Below, in pieces: positions 15,793-18,992 of a DNA stretch of 18,992 nt. How positions within the stretch are numbered: the stretch's first letter is position 1; every line of letters begins with the position of its first letter. The stretch is from NCBI GenBank assembly GCA_021741945.1, contig JAIOWV010000010.1, forward strand, positions 1 through 18,992, given 5' to 3'. The notes below the pieces were generated by a model, which did no database searches, was not told where the DNA came from, and saw only the letters and a list, made by a program, of their open reading frames with translations. This stretch comes from Pontimonas sp. (GTDB taxonomy: Bacteria > Actinomycetota > Actinomycetes > Actinomycetales > Microbacteriaceae). Both the position numbers and the translations under genes were made by a program.

Positions 15793-15809
15793 ATTTAATC
15801 AGATTAAAT
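15793..15809. promoter_or_regulatory. 17-bp palindromic operator candidate at the response-regulator promoter
   Basis: ATTTAATCAGATTAAAT is perfectly symmetrical around its central base (8-bp arms). It lies 6 nt before the GTG start and contains the only -10-like sequences available (TTAAAT/TAAATA on the minus strand). A protein bound here would cover the promoter. The strong AT content stands out from its surroundings. Confidence 0.6.
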
Positions 15810-15865
15810 TAAAACTGGCTGGAAGACTTCTGTTTCCCGAATCATCGTCCGTGATGGAAGCTAGT

Positions 15866-15935
15866 GAGCCTCCCGCCAGTATGGCCCCCTGCCACCTCCC
15901 CTTCGTGGTGAGGGCGAGGAGGGCAAGGCGGGCTC
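15866..15935 (-). terminator. GC-rich imperfect inverted repeat after adk
   Basis: CCCGCC (15872-15877) pairs with GGCGGG (15927-15932), flanked by GAG/CTC. The interior can pair further (GCCC with GGGC, CCAC with GTGG). It begins at the adk stop codon and has no T-run. Actinobacterial terminators often lack one, so it may end the rpmD-rplO-secY-adk transcript. Confidence 0.35.
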
Positions 15936-16527
15936 AGCAACCCGAAATTCCCCGCTCACCGAGCTTGTCCATAATTCGGCCGGTGACTTCAGCAATGTCA
16001 CCAATGCCATCAATTGCGACCACAAGGCCGCGAGCCGAATACACGTCGATCAGCGGAGCCGTCTGTTCCGCATAGACATCAAGGCGATGGCGGACAACAG
16101 CCTCGTCGTCATCGGTGCGGCCTTGCTCCACAGCGCGCTTGCGCAAGCGCTCGACGACAATGTCGGGCTCTGCAACTAGCTGAACAACCACGTCGAGCTT
16201 GGTGTGGTGATCAGCCAAAAAGTTGTCCAAGTGACGCACCTGGTCGGTGGTGCGGGGGTAACCATCGAGAAGGAATCCTCCCGCACAGTCCGGGGAAGCC
16301 AAACGGTCGGTAATCAAATCGTTGGTCAGGGAATCGGGAACATTGTTGCCCGCATCCATGAAGCTCTTGGCCTGAAGGCCCAGCGGCGTCTCATTGCGAA
16401 CGTTTTCGCGGAAAATGTCGCCCGTGGAAATCGCCGGAACCGAAAAAGCGCTCGAGAGCTCAATTGCCTGAGTGCCCTTACCCGCACCGGGGGGACCAAT
16501 CAGGAGAATCCTGGTGCCCTCGGCCAT
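15934..16527 (-). CDS. adk: Adenylate kinase
   Basis: Adk interconverts ATP plus AMP and two ADP. The 197-residue protein has the P-loop GPPGAGKGTQ at 11-20, the NMP-binding STGDIFRENV, the substrate motif LDGYPRT and RLRKRAVEQGRTDDDEAVV followed by RLDVYAEQTAPL. The LID is the short form without zinc cysteines, as in other Actinobacteria. The secY stop and the adk start share the sequence GTGATG. The ATG at 16527 overlaps the secY TGA by one base; a GTG at 16530 would overlap by four. The ATG is preferred. Tight coupling to secY is typical. No map gene follows, although map often does in this cluster. Confidence 0.96.
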   Translation of the reverse strand: MAEGTRILLIGPPGAGKGTQAIELSSAFSVPAISTGDIFRENVRNETPLGLQAKSFMDAGNNVPDSLTNDLITDRLASPDCAGGFLLDGYPRTTDQVRHLDNFLADHHTKLDVVVQLVAEPDIVVERLRKRAVEQGRTDDDEAVVRHRLDVYAEQTAPLIDVYSARGLVVAIDGIGDIAEVTGRIMDKLGERGISGC

Positions 16528-17852
16528 CACTTCAGAAGGCCCTCGTAGTGGCGCTGCTGCAGCTGAGAGTCGATCTGCTTAATGGTGTCCAAACCGACAC
16601 CCACGATGATCAGGATGCTTGCGCCACCGAAGGGGAAGTTTTGGTTAGCGTTCACCGTGGCCAACGCAATCAGAGGAATCAGAGCCACCAGACCCAGATA
16701 GAGCGAGCCTGGGAGAGTGATCCGGGTCAAGACGTAGTCGAGGTACTCGGCAGTCGGACGGCCGGCGCGAATACCGGGAATGAATCCTCCGTAGCGCTTC
16801 ATGTTGTCCGCAACCTCTTCGGGGTTGAAGATGATGGCCACGTAGAAGTAGGTGAAGCCCACGATCAGGAGGAAGTAAACCGCCATGTAGAGGGGGTTAT
16901 CACCGGAGGTGAAGTTGTTCTGAATCCAGACAACCCACTCCGGCACTTCGCCACCAACACCCGGCTGGTTGAACTGAGCAAGAAGAGCAGGCAAATACAG
17001 CAAAGACGAGGCGAAGATGACCGGGATAACGCCGGCCATGTTGACCTTGATGGGGATGTAGGTGTTGGACCCGCCAAACGTGCGACGACCCACCATGCGC
17101 TTGGCGTACTGAACCGGCACGCGGCGCTGCGACTGCTCCACGAAGACGACGAGGCCGAGGATTACCAGACCCACGGCCAGGACGATGATGAAGATTTCGA
17201 AGCCCTCGGCCTGGGCAATGGCCCAGAGGGACGAGGGGAAGGTTGCGGCAATCGACACAAAGATCAGCAGCGACATTCCATTGCCCACACCGCGCTCGGT
17301 GATCATCTCACCGAACCACATGATGAGGCCGGTTCCAGCCGTCATGGTGATGACCATCAGCATGATGGCATACCAGGCGTCGTTCGAGAGCAGCTGGTTA
17401 CAGGCAGGAACGCCAGAGTTAGCGCCAAAGAGAGCGCCACTGCGGGCCACAGTAATCAAGGTGGTCGACTGCAGAAGCGCAAGACCGATGGTCATGTAGC
17501 GGGTGTACTGAGTCAGCTTGCCCTGACCGGCCTGGCCCTCCTTGTGGAGAGACTCAAAGTGGGGAATAACCACGCGCAGCAGCTGGGTAATGATTGCTGC
17601 GGTGATGTAGGGCATGATGCCCAAAGCAAAAATCGAGAGCTGGAGCAAAGCTCCGCCGCTGAAGAGGTTGACGAGCTCATAAAGGCCAGCGGTGCCGCTG
17701 GTGCCAGCAAGACACTGCTGAACGTTGCGGTAATCGACAAACGGAGCGGGGATAAACGATCCCATGCGGAAGAGCCCCACCATAAAGAGGGTGAACGCAA
17801 TTTTTCGCCGCAAGTCAGGAGTCTTGAAGACTCTCCCTAGAGCGCTAAACAC
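16527..17852 (-). CDS. secY: Protein translocase subunit SecY
   Basis: SecY is the channel of the Sec translocon in the cytoplasmic membrane. The 441-residue product shows the expected ten hydrophobic segments. Characteristic stretches are RRKIAFTLFMVGLFRMGSFI (TM1), the plug-side segment GGALLQLSIFALGIMPYITA (TM2), GEMITERGVGNGMSLLIF and the cytosolic RRVPVQYAKRMVGRR. The C-terminus is DSQLQQRHYEGLLK. The start is the GTG at 17852, because an AGGAGGA Shine-Dalgarno ends 5 nt before it and the ATGs between are out of frame. It is separated from rplO by 97 nt containing a 15-bp hairpin. Confidence 0.98.
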   Translation of the reverse strand: MFSALGRVFKTPDLRRKIAFTLFMVGLFRMGSFIPAPFVDYRNVQQCLAGTSGTAGLYELVNLFSGGALLQLSIFALGIMPYITAAIITQLLRVVIPHFESLHKEGQAGQGKLTQYTRYMTIGLALLQSTTLITVARSGALFGANSGVPACNQLLSNDAWYAIMLMVITMTAGTGLIMWFGEMITERGVGNGMSLLIFVSIAATFPSSLWAIAQAEGFEIFIIVLAVGLVILGLVVFVEQSQRRVPVQYAKRMVGRRTFGGSNTYIPIKVNMAGVIPVIFASSLLYLPALLAQFNQPGVGGEVPEWVVWIQNNFTSGDNPLYMAVYFLLIVGFTYFYVAIIFNPEEVADNMKRYGGFIPGIRAGRPTAEYLDYVLTRITLPGSLYLGLVALIPLIALATVNANQNFPFGGASILIIVGVGLDTIKQIDSQLQQRHYEGLLK

Positions 17853-17903
17853 ATCATCCTCCTGCCAGGTGCCCTACAGCACGCGGTTTCGAGCTTACCG
17901 GGT

Positions 17904-17949
17904 TGAAGTGGGGTTACAGAAAGCGAAAGCCTCCTGTAACCCCACTTCA
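17904..17949 (-). terminator. 15-bp perfect hairpin in rplO-secY spacer (attenuator or processing site)
   Basis: Arms TGAAGTGGGGTTACA (17904-17918) and TGTAACCCCACTTCA (17935-17949) are exact inverted repeats around a 16-nt loop. The structure starts 4 nt after the rplO stop. No T-run follows in the transcript, and downstream secY must still be expressed. Partial termination, RNase processing or mRNA stabilisation is more plausible than full termination. A weak TAAGCT -10-like hexamer at 17892-17897 might restart transcription for secY. Confidence 0.6.
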
Positions 17950-17953
17950 GAAC

Positions 17954-18805
17954 CTATTCGCTTACTGAACCGCCGGCTTTGGCGATCTTGTCGGCGGCCT
18001 GCTTGGAGACCTTGTCGACAGAAACGCTCAACGCAACGCTCAGGTCGCCCTCGGCTAGAACCTTGACCTTCTGGTTCTTGCGAACAGCGCCCTTAGCAAC
18101 GAGATCAGCAATCGTGACGTTTCCACCCTTGGGGTAGAGCTCGGCCAGACGACCGACGTTGACGACCTGGTACTCAACACGGAAGGGGTTCTTGAATCCG
18201 CGCAGCTTGGGAGCGCGCATGACCGAGGTCAACTGTCCACCCTGGAAACCAGGACGCACCTGGTAACGGGCCTTCGTACCCTTGGTACCGCGACCAGCAG
18301 TCTTACCCTTAGAACCCTCACCACGACCAACACGGGTCTTGGCCTTCTTGGCTCCAACGGCCGGACGCAAGTGGTGAAGCTTCACAACACCGGGACGAGC
18401 GTCAGCTGCGGGCTTTGCAGCCTTCTTGGAGGGAGCGGCCTTCTTTGCAGGGGCAGCTTTCTTCTCCTCAGTCGCAGGCTTAGCAGCAGCCTTAGCGGGA
18501 GCAGCCTTAGCGGGAGCAGCCTTAGCAGCAGGTGCCTTGGCAGCTGCTGGCTTAGCCGCAGACGTCTTGGCAGCAGGCTTAGCTGCGGCTTTCGCCGGAG
18601 CGGCCTTAGCAGCGGGCGCCTTAGCCGCAGGCTTCGCAGCTGCTTTCGCAGCGGGCTTTGCGGCAGCGGGCTTGGCAGCAGTTTTGGCGGGCGCAGCTTT
18701 CGCAGCAGGTGCCTTCGCGGCGGGCTTCTTAGCGGCAGCAGGCTTGGCTGCAGCGGGCTTCGCTGCTGCAGGCTTCTTCGCTGCTGGCTTCTTCTCTTCA
18801 GCCAT
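17954..18805 (-). CDS. rplO: 50S ribosomal protein L15 with long Ala/Lys/Pro-rich N-terminal extension
   Basis: L15 is a late-assembling 50S protein. The conserved core occupies about residues 138-283: GVVKLHHLRPAVGAKKAKTR, GRGEGSKGKTAGRGTKGTKA, the GFQGGQ turn and the FKNPFRVEYQVVNV segment. The first 135 residues are almost only Ala, Lys and Pro (for example KKPAAAKPAAAKPAAAKKPA), similar in composition to histone H1 tails and to mycobacterial-type nucleoid proteins. The full length, 283, is about twice that of ordinary L15. The extension continues the core frame without a stop. The ATG at 18805 overlaps the rpmD stop (TAATG). No separate start with a convincing Shine-Dalgarno was seen at the core boundary. 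Shorter basic extensions occur in some actinobacterial L15; one this long is unusual to my knowledge. Confidence 0.93.
   Translation of the reverse strand: MAEEKKPAAKKPAAAKPAAAKPAAAKKPAAKAPAAKAAPAKTAAKPAAAKPAAKAAAKPAAKAPAAKAAPAKAAAKPAAKTSAAKPAAAKAPAAKAAPAKAAPAKAAAKPATEEKKAAPAKKAAPSKKAAKPAADARPGVVKLHHLRPAVGAKKAKTRVGRGEGSKGKTAGRGTKGTKARYQVRPGFQGGQLTSVMRAPKLRGFKNPFRVEYQVVNVGRLAELYPKGGNVTIADLVAKGAVRKNQKVKVLAEGDLSVALSVSVDKVSKQAADKIAKAGGSVSE
18401..18805 (-). repeat. Low-complexity repeat encoding Ala/Lys/Pro units
   Basis: About 135 codons of short units such as AAKPAAAKPAA and KAPAAKAAPAK recur with near-identical DNA. The region should expand and contract readily by slippage or recombination, so length may vary between strains or be mis-assembled. 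Confidence 0.8.
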
Positions 18806-18990
18806 TAGTCAATCTCCTCGACCTTCACCAGGTGTGCGACGGTGCGCACATACCCGCGGTTCACGGGGTTATCTTCACGGACAACGGACTGGCCGATCTT
18901 GCGCAAGCCAAGGCTGCGAAGCGTGGGAGCCATGTTGGGCTTCTCGCTAATGATCGACTTGATCTGGGTTACTTTGAGTTTCTTTGCCAT
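18805..18990 (-). CDS. rpmD: 50S ribosomal protein L30
   Basis: The 61-residue product has the usual length, with KLKVTQIKSIISEKPNMAPT, LRSLGLRKIGQSVVRED and the end VAHLVKVEEID. Its TAA stop overlaps the rplO ATG by one base. At the window edge the transcript reads TAATG, so an upstream gene (rpsE by conserved order) probably ends in a TAA overlapping this ATG. Only two bases of it are in view, so it is not listed separately. Confidence 0.98.
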   Translation of the reverse strand: MAKKLKVTQIKSIISEKPNMAPTLRSLGLRKIGQSVVREDNPVNRGYVRTVAHLVKVEEID

Positions 18991-18992
18991 TA

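Noticed and set aside
16464..17840. Long plus-strand open frame (458 codons) opposite secY
   Set aside because: It mirrors secY almost exactly; the protein is His/Gln/Asp/Arg-rich without domains, as expected for the shadow of a biased membrane-protein gene.
18371..18950. Plus-strand frames rich in Ser/Leu/Arg or Ala/Gly opposite rplO
   Set aside because: Products of the Ala/Lys repeat read backwards; low complexity without other support.

Overview
The window looks like a chromosomal segment of a compact, moderately GC-rich actinobacterium, most likely Microbacteriaceae-like (inference from protein features; no search was run). The evidence is actinobacterial L15, L17 and S9 variants with low-complexity tails, a short-LID Adk, a 330-residue RpoA of actinobacterial type, several genes that appear leaderless, and a secreted fibronectin-III protein anchored by a C-terminal helix.

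The backbone is the distal part of the S10-spc-alpha ribosomal supercluster, read on the minus strand from right to left: rpmD-rplO-secY-adk, then infA-rpmJ-rpsM-rpsK-rpoA-rplQ-truA, then rplM-rpsI-glmM. At the left end a plus-strand coaA lies between glmM and a 3'-truncated glmS. coaA and glmS diverge from a 54-bp intergenic region. The stop codons of coaA and glmM overlap.

The conserved order is broken between adk and infA, where map (methionine aminopeptidase) often sits. This spot holds a three-gene accessory block of about 6.6 kb: a 1364-residue secreted FN3-repeat surface protein on the plus strand and, convergent to it, a two-component system (LuxR-type response regulator overlapping an unusual histidine kinase with two membrane modules). 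A perfect 17-bp palindrome lies on the promoter of the regulator gene.

The most notable observations are: (1) an in-frame TAG in rplQ followed by 96 further open codons that read as a normal acidic L17 tail; (2) the FN3/two-component block inside the ribosomal supercluster; (3) a 135-residue Ala/Lys/Pro histone-H1-like extension on L15; (4) structured RNA leaders or spacers before rplM, before rpsM and between rplO and secY; (5) a recurring -10-to-start spacing of 6-7 nt at glmS, coaA, truA and the FN3 gene, which suggests leaderless transcripts. No tRNA, rRNA, CRISPR array, insertion sequence or phage gene was seen.
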